Source: Pseudofulvibacter geojedonensis
GTDB taxonomy: Bacteria; Bacteroidota; Bacteroidia; Flavobacteriales; Flavobacteriaceae
Reading direction: 5' to 3'
NCBI RefSeq assembly: GCF_042675745.1
Contig: NZ_JBHTJM010000010.1
Coordinates: 326,336-390,335, forward strand
DNA: 64,000 nucleotides
Under the pieces are notes generated by a model. It was not told the origin of the DNA. It ran no database searches and saw nothing but the letters and a program-made list of their open reading frames with translations. Of this stretch, positions 23,896 to 32,519 are shown one piece after another; within the stretch, counting starts at the first letter, position 1; the number at the start of each line of letters is the position of its first letter. Made by a program: the position numbers and the translations under genes.

Positions 23896-25539
23896 ATGAT
23901 AAAAAAATTACTTTTAGTATATATATTGTTTTTCTCTATTGTAGGTTTTTCTCAAGAGGAACATGCATGGGTGTTTTTTAATAATAAAGAGAATGTAGAT
24001 ACCTATTTAGCCAACCCTTTAACAATGTTAACTCAAAGAGCTATTGATAGAAGAACTAACCAAGGAATATCTCTAGACTATACAGATGTGCCAATTACAC
24101 CAAGTAATATTACAGAAATAGAATCGGCAACCGGTATTACTGTTAAAGCAAAATCTAAATGGCTAAATGCCTTGCATGTTACCGGTATACAGTCGGATAT
24201 CAATTCTTTATTGTCTTTGTCTTTTGTAGATCATATAGAATATGCCAATGATGATTTAAACACAGGAGGTAGATTTTCAGGGGCAAATAGCGCAAGTAAT
24301 CGAATAACAAATAAGTTTGCTTCAGAGCAAGCGGTGAATACTGTGTTTGATTATGGCAGTGCTGTAAATCAAATACAAATGTTTAATGGACACAAACTCC
24401 ATGAGCAAAATTTTACAGGATCTGGAATGTTAATAGCCGTTTTAGATGCAGGTTTTCCTAATGTAGATATCAATCCAGGTTTTCAACGTATAAGAGATAA
24501 TAATCAAATTAAAGGAGGTTATGATTTTGTTAATAGAAATAGTAACTTTTATGTAAGTAATAGTCACGGAGCTCATGTATTGTCTGATATAGCTGGTTAC
24601 TTAGAGGGGCAATTTGTTGGAACTGCTCCAGATGCAGATTTTTATTTATTTATAACAGAAGATGTTGCTAGTGAAACACCTGCCGAGGAAAGCTATTGGG
24701 TAGAAGCAATTGAAGAGGCAGATAGGCTTGGTGTAGATATTGTAAATTCGTCTTTGGGTTACACATTTTATGATAACACAGCATATAATTACGATTATAA
24801 TATAGATTTAACAGGAGCTAATTCTTTTATATCTAGAGGGGCTACATTGGCAGCATCTAAAGGTATGATTGTAGTAAATTCTGCTGGAAATTATGGATCA
24901 TATGCTGCATGGGGAGGTAGAGTTAGTATGCCTGCAGATGTAGAAACAGTTTTGTCTATTGGAGCTGTAAATGCAAGCGGTAACTATGCAAGTTTTAGTT
25001 CTAAAGGGCCAACATCTGATAATAGAATAAAACCAGACGTTTCAGTTCAAGGGCAGGCTGCGTATATAATCAATACTTCTGGAGCTGTAGCAACATCTAA
25101 CGGAACATCATTTTCATCGCCTATATTGGCAGGAGGTGTAGCGTGTTTGTGGCAAGCGTTACCTAGTTTAACAAGTGCTCAAATAATGCAATTGGTAAAA
25201 GAATCAGCTTCTATATATTCTTCTCCTAACTATGAATTGGGTTATGGAATTCCAAATTTAGAACTGGCTCTAAATAATGCCTTGACTGTATCTGAATTTC
25301 AAAAGAATACATTTTCTGTTTATCCAAATCCAGTCCAAGATTTACTATATCTAAATTTTCCAACAGGAATATATACAGCAGAAATGGATTGTTACGATAT
25401 ATTAGGAAAAAAAATATTCAGTAAAAATATACATGCACAAAAGAATACTGTTACGTTTAATAATTTATCTTCAGGTATTTATTTTGTGAAAATAAAATCA
25501 GAAAAATCTACTCAAACTTTTAAAATCGTAAAGGAGTAA
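23896..25539 (+). CDS. Subtilisin-like serine protease with a T9SS sorting domain
   Basis: A 547-residue secreted S8 peptidase. Signal peptide 1-19; a pro-region to about 120; the catalytic domain with D184 (VLDAG), H224 (NSHGAHV), oxyanion N332 (NSAGN) and S405 (NGTSFSSP). Residues about 470-547 form a type A T9SS C-terminal sorting domain (YPNPVQDLLYL, DILGKKIF, SSGIYFVKI, ending FKIVKE). It should therefore be exported by the Por secretion system and anchored or released at the surface. All catalytic residues are present. Confidence 0.94.
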   Translation: MIKKLLLVYILFFSIVGFSQEEHAWVFFNNKENVDTYLANPLTMLTQRAIDRRTNQGISLDYTDVPITPSNITEIESATGITVKAKSKWLNALHVTGIQSDINSLLSLSFVDHIEYANDDLNTGGRFSGANSASNRITNKFASEQAVNTVFDYGSAVNQIQMFNGHKLHEQNFTGSGMLIAVLDAGFPNVDINPGFQRIRDNNQIKGGYDFVNRNSNFYVSNSHGAHVLSDIAGYLEGQFVGTAPDADFYLFITEDVASETPAEESYWVEAIEEADRLGVDIVNSSLGYTFYDNTAYNYDYNIDLTGANSFISRGATLAASKGMIVVNSAGNYGSYAAWGGRVSMPADVETVLSIGAVNASGNYASFSSKGPTSDNRIKPDVSVQGQAAYIINTSGAVATSNGTSFSSPILAGGVACLWQALPSLTSAQIMQLVKESASIYSSPNYELGYGIPNLELALNNALTVSEFQKNTFSVYPNPVQDLLYLNFPTGIYTAEMDCYDILGKKIFSKNIHAQKNTVTFNNLSSGIYFVKIKSEKSTQTFKIVKE

Positions 25540-25585
25540 TAGATAGTATTCTTTGTATAATACAAAAAAGAATCAATAAAAAAAC

Positions 25586-25618
25586 AAAACCTTTCTGTAT
25601 CTTGCAGGGAGGTTTTTT
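25586..25618 (+). terminator. Terminator after the subtilase gene
   Basis: Interrupted stem AAAACCT ... CTG / CAG ... AGGTTTT with a following T-run. Less perfect than the other terminators in the window. Confidence 0.6.
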
Positions 25619-25638
25619 AGTTTAAAATATAGATAGAA

Positions 25639-26580
25639 ATGTCAAATAAAATATGTGATTTATTTCAAATAGAATATCCAATAATTCAAGCAGGAATGAT
25701 TTGGAATTCTGGGTGGAGATTAGCTTCGGCAGTTAGTAATGCTGGAGGTTTAGGTTTAATAGGAGCAGGATCTATGTATCCAGATGTGTTATTAGAACAC
25801 ATTCAAAAATGCAAAAAAGCAACCAATAAGCCTTTCGGGGTTAATGTTCCTATGTTATATCCTAATATTACAGAAATTATGGATATAATTATTGCTGAAG
25901 GAGTAAAAATAGTGTTTACTTCAGCAGGAAATCCAAAGACGTGGACCACTTGGTTAAAGGAAAGAGGTGTTACTGTTGTACATGTGGTTAGTAATGTAAA
26001 GTTTGCTCTTAAAGCTGAGGCTGCTGGTGTTGATGCTGTTGTTGCTGAAGGGTTTGAAGCTGGTGGGCATAATGGTCGAGAAGAAACTACAACTTTAACT
26101 TTAATACCAATGGTTAAAGAAAAAATAAGTGTGCCATTAATAGCAGCAGGAGGTATAGCAACCGGAAGAGGAATGCTTGCAGCTAGAGTATTAGGGGCAG
26201 ATGCTGTACAGGTGGGCAGTAGGTTCGTGGCTAGTGAAGAGTCTTCAGCTCATCAAAAATTTAAAGAAGTAGTGGTTAATGCTCAAGATGGAGATACTCA
26301 TTTAACATTAAAAGAACTTGCTCCTGTAAGGCTCATCAAAAATAAGTTTTACAACGACGTACAAGAGTTGTATAAAACAACACCAACAGTAGAAGAAATT
26401 AAAAAGTTATTGGGTAGAGCAAGGGCTAAACGAGGAATGTTTGAAGGAGATTTAGAAGAAGGAGAATTAGAAATTGGTCAAATTGCAGGTCTAATAAAAG
26501 ATATCAAACCAGCAGCAGAAATTGTAAAAGAAATGTTGGAAGAGTATGATATAGCCAAAAAAGAAGTTGCTAATTTATAA
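25639..26580 (+). CDS. Nitronate monooxygenase-family FMN enzyme
   Basis: A 313-residue TIM-barrel flavoprotein of the NMO/2-nitropropane dioxygenase family. Seen: the N-terminal YPIIQAGMIWNSG, SNAGGLGLIGAGSM, the catalytic-region histidine H144 in GFEAGGHNGREE, and the phosphate-binding AAGGIATGRGMLAARVLGADAVQVGSRF. The substrate is usually a nitronate such as propionate 3-nitronate. An alternative is a FabK-like enoyl reductase, which shares these motifs. Stands alone, ending at a bidirectional terminator. Confidence 0.88.
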   Translation: MSNKICDLFQIEYPIIQAGMIWNSGWRLASAVSNAGGLGLIGAGSMYPDVLLEHIQKCKKATNKPFGVNVPMLYPNITEIMDIIIAEGVKIVFTSAGNPKTWTTWLKERGVTVVHVVSNVKFALKAEAAGVDAVVAEGFEAGGHNGREETTTLTLIPMVKEKISVPLIAAGGIATGRGMLAARVLGADAVQVGSRFVASEESSAHQKFKEVVVNAQDGDTHLTLKELAPVRLIKNKFYNDVQELYKTTPTVEEIKKLLGRARAKRGMFEGDLEEGELEIGQIAGLIKDIKPAAEIVKEMLEEYDIAKKEVANL

Positions 26581-26605
26581 GGAATAACAGCATTGGTGTT
26601 TAGTT

Positions 26606-26637
26606 AAAAACCGGATTAAAATTTTAATCCGGTTTTT
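26606..26637. terminator. Bidirectional terminator
   Basis: Perfect palindrome of 32 bases (core CCGGATTAAAATTTTAATCCGG) flanked by A-run and T-run between convergent genes. Confidence 0.9.
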
Positions 26638-27150
26638 TTAATCAATTATTTTTTCTGAAAAAATTGTTAATTCTTTCTTTAATGAATCGGGTATACAATC
26701 ATCTTCTATCCAAGTATGAACATCGCCAATATAATTCATACCTAAGTAATTGGCACTTTCTACAAATGGCATTTTAAACCCTTTTTTTAATTCAGAATCT
26801 GAGCCACAGCTAATCATTCCCATTTCTTTCCCACGTAATTTCCTCCCAATTTCTTTTTCAATAATTAGACAATCGGTAATTCTGTCGAAAAACATTTTTA
26901 AAGTGGCGCTCATAGCATACCAATATACAGGAGTTGCAAATATAATAGTGTTATAATTGCTAACAATTTTGTTCATTAAAGGAATAAAATCATCATCTTT
27001 ATGTCTAAAATTATAATCAAAAGGGTTGATGTTTTTTAAACTTAAATCGATAACATCAAAACCAGTTTTATCTTTTACAAAGCTTACAACTTTATTTGTA
27101 TTACCATTATTTCTTGAGCTACCTAATATAATTACACCTTTTTTATTCAT
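26638..27150 (-). CDS. NADPH-dependent FMN reductase-like flavodoxin-fold protein
   Basis: A 170-residue flavodoxin-fold oxidoreductase. Seen: the FMN phosphate loop GSSRNNGNTNKV at residues 10-21, the ATPVYWYAMSATLKMFFDR segment at about 74-92 typical of the NADPH-dependent FMN reductase family, and GKEMGMISCGSD. Cytoplasmic, substrate unknown. The HxlR regulator gene lies 72 bases upstream on the same strand and may control it, as is usual for HxlR/oxidoreductase pairs. Confidence 0.88.
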   Translation of the reverse strand: MNKKGVIILGSSRNNGNTNKVVSFVKDKTGFDVIDLSLKNINPFDYNFRHKDDDFIPLMNKIVSNYNTIIFATPVYWYAMSATLKMFFDRITDCLIIEKEIGRKLRGKEMGMISCGSDSELKKGFKMPFVESANYLGMNYIGDVHTWIEDDCIPDSLKKELTIFSEKIID

Positions 27151-27222
27151 AGTTGTTTTTAGTTATGCAACAAAATTACTGAGTTTAAAAAAAGAATCAA
27201 ATAAGGGGTGAATTTTACCCTA

Positions 27223-27546
27223 TTATAAATTATCTCCAAATTTAGAAAGTTCGGTAAAAACAGTACGCAGTTGAGTTCCTAAACTAGTGAGAGAATATTC
27301 TGTTTTTTTAGGGTATTGATTAAAGTCTTTCTTCTTAATAAGACCATCTTTTGTTAATTCTTTTAATTGCTGAGTTAATGCTCTTTTTGAGGCTTCTGGT
27401 AATCCTTTCTGTATATCTTTTAACCTAAGATTTGTTTTTAAAAGTTCATTTAATATGGCAGGTTTCCATTTTCCCGAAATTACATTTATTGTTTTTTCAA
27501 TAGAACAATCATTTTTTAGTATAGTTTTTCTTTGGTATTCTCCCAT
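27223..27546 (-). CDS. HxlR-family transcriptional regulator
   Basis: A 107-residue winged-HTH regulator from the ATG at 27546; a longer frame reaching 27579 overlaps the upstream terminator and is rejected. Seen: CSIEKTINVISGKWKPAILNEL, the HxlR signature, then the recognition helix and wing (EASKRALTQQLKELTKDGLI, YPKKTEYSLTSLG). HxlR proteins sense aldehydes or redox changes and control adjacent oxidoreductase genes; the FMN reductase-like gene follows immediately. Confidence 0.9.
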   Translation of the reverse strand: MGEYQRKTILKNDCSIEKTINVISGKWKPAILNELLKTNLRLKDIQKGLPEASKRALTQQLKELTKDGLIKKKDFNQYPKKTEYSLTSLGTQLRTVFTELSKFGDNL

Positions 27547-27560
27547 AATGTGTAGAAAAT

Positions 27561-27588
27561 AAAAAGCCTTGAGAGTCAAGGCTTTTGT
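27561..27588 (-). terminator. Terminator after the DUF4468 gene
   Basis: Arms AAAAGCCTTGA (27562-27572) and TCAAGGCTTTT (27576-27586) with a 3-base loop; on the minus strand a T-run follows. Confidence 0.85.
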
Positions 27589-27640
27589 GTTGGTCTAATT
27601 AGAAGCGAAACTTCTTAGTTTTGGTTGTAATTACATTCTT

Positions 27641-28177
27641 TTACCAATCGTCAGATTTAGTAGGGTCGTTTTGTACAGCAGTTATTTTATCTGTTAAACT
27701 TTTAATGAGTTTATTCATTTCTTTATATGTCTGTTGCTTTATAACAGTCCAAGATCTAGCAGAAATATTTGTAAACTCGCAGTCAGGTACGCGATCTTCT
27801 AGTGCTCCACCATCATCTGGAGCTCCAGAATGAGAAAAATTTATAGCAATATAACGGTACTTACCTTCTTTAGCTCCAATTTGAAATTTAAAAGATACGT
27901 TTCCGTCTAACTTTTCAGCACTTTTAGTAGCTGGATATGTAACTTTACAAGATCCTTTAAAAACAATTTTAGATCCCGATTTGTTTTCTTCAACCATAAA
28001 TGCCTGTTCGTTTCCCCATTCTTTAGCAACATCATATATTTGTTGAGCAGATAAACCAGTAGCATCTACTGTTTTCATAAAGGTTATTTTTTTTGATTTT
28101 GGGTCAACGGGTAAGTTTTGAGAGAAACTTAAGCTAAAAATAAACATAAGGCTTAAGCAAAGTATGATTTTTTTCAT
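27641..28177 (-). CDS. Exported DUF4468 protein
   Basis: A 178-residue protein with a signal peptide (1-20, ending LSFSQ). The body fits DUF4468, a TBP-like-fold domain found in Bacteroidota: TVDATGLSAQQIYDVAKEW near the start, KIVFKGSCKVTYP, then FKFQIGAKEGKYRYIAINFSH, and a C-terminal helical tail. Function unknown; expected periplasmic. Its start is divergent from the first gene of the polysaccharide locus with about 120 bases between. Confidence 0.82.
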   Translation of the reverse strand: MKKIILCLSLMFIFSLSFSQNLPVDPKSKKITFMKTVDATGLSAQQIYDVAKEWGNEQAFMVEENKSGSKIVFKGSCKVTYPATKSAEKLDGNVSFKFQIGAKEGKYRYIAINFSHSGAPDDGGALEDRVPDCEFTNISARSWTVIKQQTYKEMNKLIKSLTDKITAVQNDPTKSDDW

Positions 28178-28254
28178 TTCGTATTTATTTTAGGGTGGTT
28201 AATATACAAAAAAATGTATACTAGAAGATATACTTGTTATAAGAGAATCTTTTT

Positions 28255-28280
28255 AGGTTAAAAAGTACTATTTTTAACCT
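28255..28280. other. Hairpin at the head of the polysaccharide locus
   Basis: Perfect 10-base arms AGGTTAAAAA (28255-28264) and TTTTTAACCT (28271-28280) with a 6-base loop, 16 bases before the TTG start of the first gene. Not followed by a T-run on either side; could be an operator or a leader structure. Confidence 0.45.
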
Positions 28281-28296
28281 AAATTACACATGATTT

Positions 28297-29268
28297 TTGT
28301 TTAAAGTTAGAAAATACAAGCCAAAAGATAAATTACTGTGGGATACTTTTGTGAAAGAGTGTAAAAATGCTACGTTTTTATTTATGAGAGACTTTATGGA
28401 TTACCATAAAGATAGATTTGAAGATTTTTCTCTTTTATGCTTTAAGGAAGATAAATTGATTGGTGTTTTACCAGCAAATATTTATAAAGGCAATGTGTAT
28501 TCTCACCAAGGTTTAACATATGGAGGCTTGTTAGTAACAGAAAAGCTCAAGTTTACAACTTTTTTAAAAACACTAAAGTCTGTGTTGGATTTTTGTGATT
28601 TTTTGAATGTAAAACATTTGTACATTAAGCAGTTGCCAGAGATGTATTCGCTGTTTCCTAATGAGGAGTTAGAATACTTGCATTTTATATTAAAGTCTCA
28701 TTTAGTTAAAGTAGATGTTTCTTCTAGTCTTTTATTAACCGAAGAAATGAATTTTTCTAAAGATCGTATCGCGGGAATAAAAAAAGGAATTAAAAATAAA
28801 TTAGAAGTAAGAGAGGTACATGATTTTGAAGAATTTTGGAATGATATTTTAATTCCAAATTTATCATTTAGACACCAAGTAAAACCAACTCATTCTTGTG
28901 AAGAAATTTCTTTGTTAAAAAAAAGATTCCCTGATAACATTAGGCAATTTAATGTTTATAAAGATGGAAAGATTGTAGCAGGAACGACATTGTTTATGAA
29001 TAAGCATTTAGTGCATTCTCAATATATGTCGGCTGATAAAAATAAAAATGTTTTAGGAAGCCTAGATTTTTTGCATAATTATCTATTTACACAAGTATTA
29101 TCTGATAAAAAGATTTTTGATTTTGGAATATCAAACGAAAATTTTGGAGAGAATATTAATGAAGGTTTATTGTATTGGAAAGAAGGATTTGGAGCTAGAA
29201 CAAAAGTTTACAAGCAATATAAAATAACGGTGGCAAATAAAGATTTTTTAAATTCTATTTTAATATGA
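28297..29268 (+). CDS. GNAT/FemAB-like acyltransferase of the polysaccharide locus
   Basis: A 323-residue protein starting with TTG at 28297 (no earlier in-frame start fits). The architecture is a tandem GNAT-like fold of the FemAB type: an N-terminal half with FVKECKNATFLFMRDFMDYH and YSHQGLTYGGLL, and a C-terminal half with RQFNVYKDGKIVAGTTLF. Such proteins transfer an acyl or aminoacyl group. Its stop overlaps the FdtB-like aminotransferase start (ATGA), so it plausibly acylates the amino sugar made by that enzyme; the substrate is inferred from context only. Confidence 0.72.
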   Translation: MFKVRKYKPKDKLLWDTFVKECKNATFLFMRDFMDYHKDRFEDFSLLCFKEDKLIGVLPANIYKGNVYSHQGLTYGGLLVTEKLKFTTFLKTLKSVLDFCDFLNVKHLYIKQLPEMYSLFPNEELEYLHFILKSHLVKVDVSSSLLLTEEMNFSKDRIAGIKKGIKNKLEVREVHDFEEFWNDILIPNLSFRHQVKPTHSCEEISLLKKRFPDNIRQFNVYKDGKIVAGTTLFMNKHLVHSQYMSADKNKNVLGSLDFLHNYLFTQVLSDKKIFDFGISNENFGENINEGLLYWKEGFGARTKVYKQYKITVANKDFLNSILI

Positions 29269-30359
29269 TTCCTTTTTTAGATGTTAAAAAGATTAACTCC
29301 CGTTTTGAAAAGGATTACAGTGAAGCATTGAAATCTTTTTTAAATTCTGGGCAATTCATTCTTGGAGATAAGTTAGAACAATTTGAAAAGGAATTTGCAG
29401 ATTTTTGTGGTACAAAATTTTGTTTAGGTGTGGGGAACGGACTAGATGCTTTAACACTTATTTTAAAGGCTTATATAGTTTTGGGTAAATTAAAGGAAGG
29501 TGATGAAGTTCTAGTGCAAGCAAATACTTACATAGCCTCTATTTTAGCTATTAAGCAGGTAAACTTAGTTCCAATTTTAGTTGAGCCTTGTACTGAAACA
29601 TATAACATTTCTATTTCAGATTTTAAATCTAAAATAGGAAAGAAAACTAAGGCAGTATTACCAGTTCATTTATATGGACAATTATCTGATATGGAGCAAG
29701 TAAACAGAATAGCACAAGATTATAATTTGTTAGTTATTGAAGACGCTGCTCAAGCTCATGGTTCTTCAGATAAATATGGAGTAAGAGCCGGTAATTTATC
29801 TAATGCTGCTGCTTTTAGTTTTTATCCAACTAAAAATTTAGGAGCATTAGGAGATGGTGGGGCCATAACAACTAATGATTATGACTTGTATACCGTAGCT
29901 AGTAAGCTCCGTAATTATGGTGGCAACATCAAATACAAGTATGAACACATAGGTGTTAATTCTAGGTTAGATGAAATACAAGCTGCATTTTTGTCAATCA
30001 AGTTACCATATCTGCAAGCTGATAATGAAAAGAGAAAGATAATAGCGAAAAAGTATTTAGATGGTATTAAAAATTCTAAAATACAGTTACCCAAAAATGA
30101 TAATTCTCATGTGTTTTATGCTTTTGTAATTAGGTGTGTTGAACGGGATAATTTACAGCAATTTTTATTTGAAAATGGTGTACAAACAGCTATTCACTAT
30201 CCAATACCACCTCATAAGCAAAAAGCCTTAGAAGAGCTTAATATATTAAAATTACCAGTGTCGGAAACTTTACATAATCAAGTGTTAAGTTTGCCAATAA
30301 GTCCAGTTCAGAGTATGGGAGTTACTCAAAAAATAATTAATATCATTAATCAATTTTAG
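29265..30359 (+). CDS. fdtB: DegT/DnrJ/EryC1/StrS-type sugar aminotransferase (FdtB-like)
   Basis: A 364-residue PLP-dependent nucleotide-sugar aminotransferase. Seen: the N-terminal FILGDKLEQFEKEFA and GVGNGLDAL, the acid-pair VIEDAAQAHG with D160 contacting the PLP ring nitrogen, and the PLP lysine K190 in FSFYPTKNLGALGDGG. With an FdtA-type ketoisomerase 4 kb downstream, the pair would make a dTDP-3-amino-3,6-dideoxyhexose, as in FdtA/FdtB. The symbol is by analogy; DesI- or WecE-like specificity is possible. Confidence 0.88.
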   Translation: MIPFLDVKKINSRFEKDYSEALKSFLNSGQFILGDKLEQFEKEFADFCGTKFCLGVGNGLDALTLILKAYIVLGKLKEGDEVLVQANTYIASILAIKQVNLVPILVEPCTETYNISISDFKSKIGKKTKAVLPVHLYGQLSDMEQVNRIAQDYNLLVIEDAAQAHGSSDKYGVRAGNLSNAAAFSFYPTKNLGALGDGGAITTNDYDLYTVASKLRNYGGNIKYKYEHIGVNSRLDEIQAAFLSIKLPYLQADNEKRKIIAKKYLDGIKNSKIQLPKNDNSHVFYAFVIRCVERDNLQQFLFENGVQTAIHYPIPPHKQKALEELNILKLPVSETLHNQVLSLPISPVQSMGVTQKIINIINQF

Positions 30360-30361
30360 AA

Positions 30362-31654
30362 TTGAAGGTACCAGCATTTATAAAAAACAACTTGTTGTTA
30401 AAGATAACGTCCTTTAACTCTATGGGAGTTTCAATTAGGTTGGTATTAGCATTCGTATCTCAAAAAGTAATTGCAGAATTATTGGGTCCTTCTGGAGTAG
30501 CTCAGTTGGGAAATATTAGAAACATCCTGCCCATGATAGAGTCTTTTTCTACTCTTGGGGTTTTTAACGGGATTGTAAAATATGTATCAGAACATAGAGA
30601 AGAGGAAAAAGAATTGCAAAAATTGTTTTCTACAGCTTTTGTATATATTCTTTGTGCTAGTTTGTTCGCTTTCTTTGTACTTTTTTTTGGTGCAGAAATA
30701 TTAAATGATTACATATTCCCTAATCAAGAGTTTTCATTTGTATTCAAAATAGTAGCTATTTCGGTACCTTTTATAGCTTTAGTAAGAATATTTAATGGTG
30801 TTGTAAACGGGCTGTCTGCTTATAAGTCTTTTGTGACTATTAATTTAATAAGTTATGTGTGCAGTATCTTGTTGTTAATAGTAATGGTACTTTATAAAAA
30901 CATTAACGGAGCATTAATAGCTATTGCTATATCTCCTATAGTTCAATTTACTCTTGTAGCTTATTTTTATATTAAAGTAATAAAAGATTATGTAAAGTTT
31001 AAAGATTTATCTTTTTCCATTCCTTATAAGAATGAATTATTTGCATTTACAATAATGTCTTTAGTGTCTACATTTTTAGGAAATTTTGTTGAGATGTATC
31101 TAAGGGGCGAGTTAACAAATAAAATCGGAATTCATGATGCGGGAAATTGGACTGGAATGACCAATATTTCTAAACAATACATTATGTTTATTTCGGCAAT
31201 ATTAACATTATATGTTTTGCCTAAGTTTTCAACAATAAAAAATAGCATTGCATTTAGGAAAGAAGTTCTCAATATATACAAAACAGTATTACCGCTTTTT
31301 GCCTTAGGGATGTTACTTATTTTCTTTTGTAGAGAATGGGTTATTTTAATAGCAAAATCAGATGAATTTTTAGGAATGAAACCGTTGTTTAAATGGCAAT
31401 TGTTAGGTGATTTTATAAAGATAGCATCAGTTATTATTGCCCATCAATTTTTTGCTAAAAAAATGGTGATTCAGTTTGTTGTTACTGAACTTTTTTCACT
31501 AATAATTTTTTACTTTTTAGCTTCTTTTTTTATTGAGAGTTTAGGAGCAGAGGGAGTTGTACTTGCTCATTTTATTAGGTTTGTTTTGTATTTTTTATTA
31601 GTGGTTGTTATGTTAAAAAAACATTTGTTTGGGAATCATGCAATAAAAGGTTAG
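30362..31654 (+). CDS. Wzx-type O-antigen/polysaccharide flippase
   Basis: A 430-residue polytopic membrane protein of the MATE-like Wzx superfamily with roughly 12 membrane segments. The N-terminus FNSMGVSIRLVLAFVSQKVIAELLGPSG is typical of flavobacterial O-antigen translocases, with a repeat of the motif architecture in the second half. It moves an undecaprenyl-linked repeat unit across the inner membrane. It begins at TTG 2 bases after the aminotransferase stop, so it is in the same operon. Confidence 0.88.
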   Translation: MKVPAFIKNNLLLKITSFNSMGVSIRLVLAFVSQKVIAELLGPSGVAQLGNIRNILPMIESFSTLGVFNGIVKYVSEHREEEKELQKLFSTAFVYILCASLFAFFVLFFGAEILNDYIFPNQEFSFVFKIVAISVPFIALVRIFNGVVNGLSAYKSFVTINLISYVCSILLLIVMVLYKNINGALIAIAISPIVQFTLVAYFYIKVIKDYVKFKDLSFSIPYKNELFAFTIMSLVSTFLGNFVEMYLRGELTNKIGIHDAGNWTGMTNISKQYIMFISAILTLYVLPKFSTIKNSIAFRKEVLNIYKTVLPLFALGMLLIFFCREWVILIAKSDEFLGMKPLFKWQLLGDFIKIASVIIAHQFFAKKMVIQFVVTELFSLIIFYFLASFFIESLGAEGVVLAHFIRFVLYFLLVVVMLKKHLFGNHAIKG

Positions 31655-31685
31655 CAGAGTCGTTGTATAAAAGATTTTGTGATAT

Positions 31686-32519
31686 ATGGAGAGAAAAAAA
31701 TGTAGAGTTTATATAGATAAAGAACCTTTTGAATTTGAGGTTGAAGGAGATTTCTTTTGGGGGAAAGATGAAACTCTGTTTCAAAAAGAAAACAATGTTA
31801 TATCTAAAGTTAAATGGATAGATAAGGGGTACTCTATAGTAAAAGCTTTTGGAGCTGATGAGTTTTTAAGTCTTCAAAAATCGATAAAAGAAAACGTTAT
31901 TCGAGCATTAAAGGATTCAAGCATTTTTTTTAATGAAGAATGTTTTGAGTTAGAGAAATATCATGAAGTTGTAAAAACAGATGAAGAGCACTTTCAAGTA
32001 ATTAGTAAAACAAGGGAATTGACCGTATCTGATCTAGATTTTGATATTGAAAGTCTCACTCAAAAATTTGGTGCTGTTCTTGGTTGTAAATTAACATCAT
32101 GGGTAGAAGAATTACAAAAAAGCCATGTACAAGTTAGAATAAGCAGACCTAATTCTTTAGATATTAATCCACCACATAGAGATGGTTATTTAAGTTTCTG
32201 GGAAGATATTATTAATATATGGGTTCCAATTAGTGGATGTAACGAAAAGTCATCACTACCAATAGTGTCAGGTAGCCATATGTTGCCAGAAAACAAAATA
32301 TTAAGAACAAGTGCTAAGGGGGCCAAAATAAATGGTAATGTGTATAATGTGCCTTGTATATTAGAATCATCTGAAGGAGATTTTCAAATGACTAGACCAA
32401 ACCCTAAACAAGGAGAGGCATTATTGTTTAGTCCGTTTTTAATACACGGTTCAGCAGTTAATCAAAATCTAGATATAACTAGAGTAGCATTGGAGTTGCG
32501 TTTTCCTAAAATTAGTTAG
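31686..32519 (+). CDS. Phytanoyl-CoA dioxygenase-like 2-oxoglutarate/Fe(II) oxygenase
   Basis: A 277-residue double-stranded beta-helix oxygenase. The facial triad is visible as H164 and D166 in PPHRDG and H254 in FLIHGSAVNQN, with the 2-oxoglutarate arginine probably R266 in TRVALELRF. These match the PhyH family, which hydroxylates lipids, amino acids or sugars. It lies between the flippase and a glycosyltransferase gene, so it may hydroxylate or otherwise modify a sugar or acyl substituent of the polysaccharide. Substrate unknown. Confidence 0.78.
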   Translation: MERKKCRVYIDKEPFEFEVEGDFFWGKDETLFQKENNVISKVKWIDKGYSIVKAFGADEFLSLQKSIKENVIRALKDSSIFFNEECFELEKYHEVVKTDEEHFQVISKTRELTVSDLDFDIESLTQKFGAVLGCKLTSWVEELQKSHVQVRISRPNSLDINPPHRDGYLSFWEDIINIWVPISGCNEKSSLPIVSGSHMLPENKILRTSAKGAKINGNVYNVPCILESSEGDFQMTRPNPKQGEALLFSPFLIHGSAVNQNLDITRVALELRFPKIS

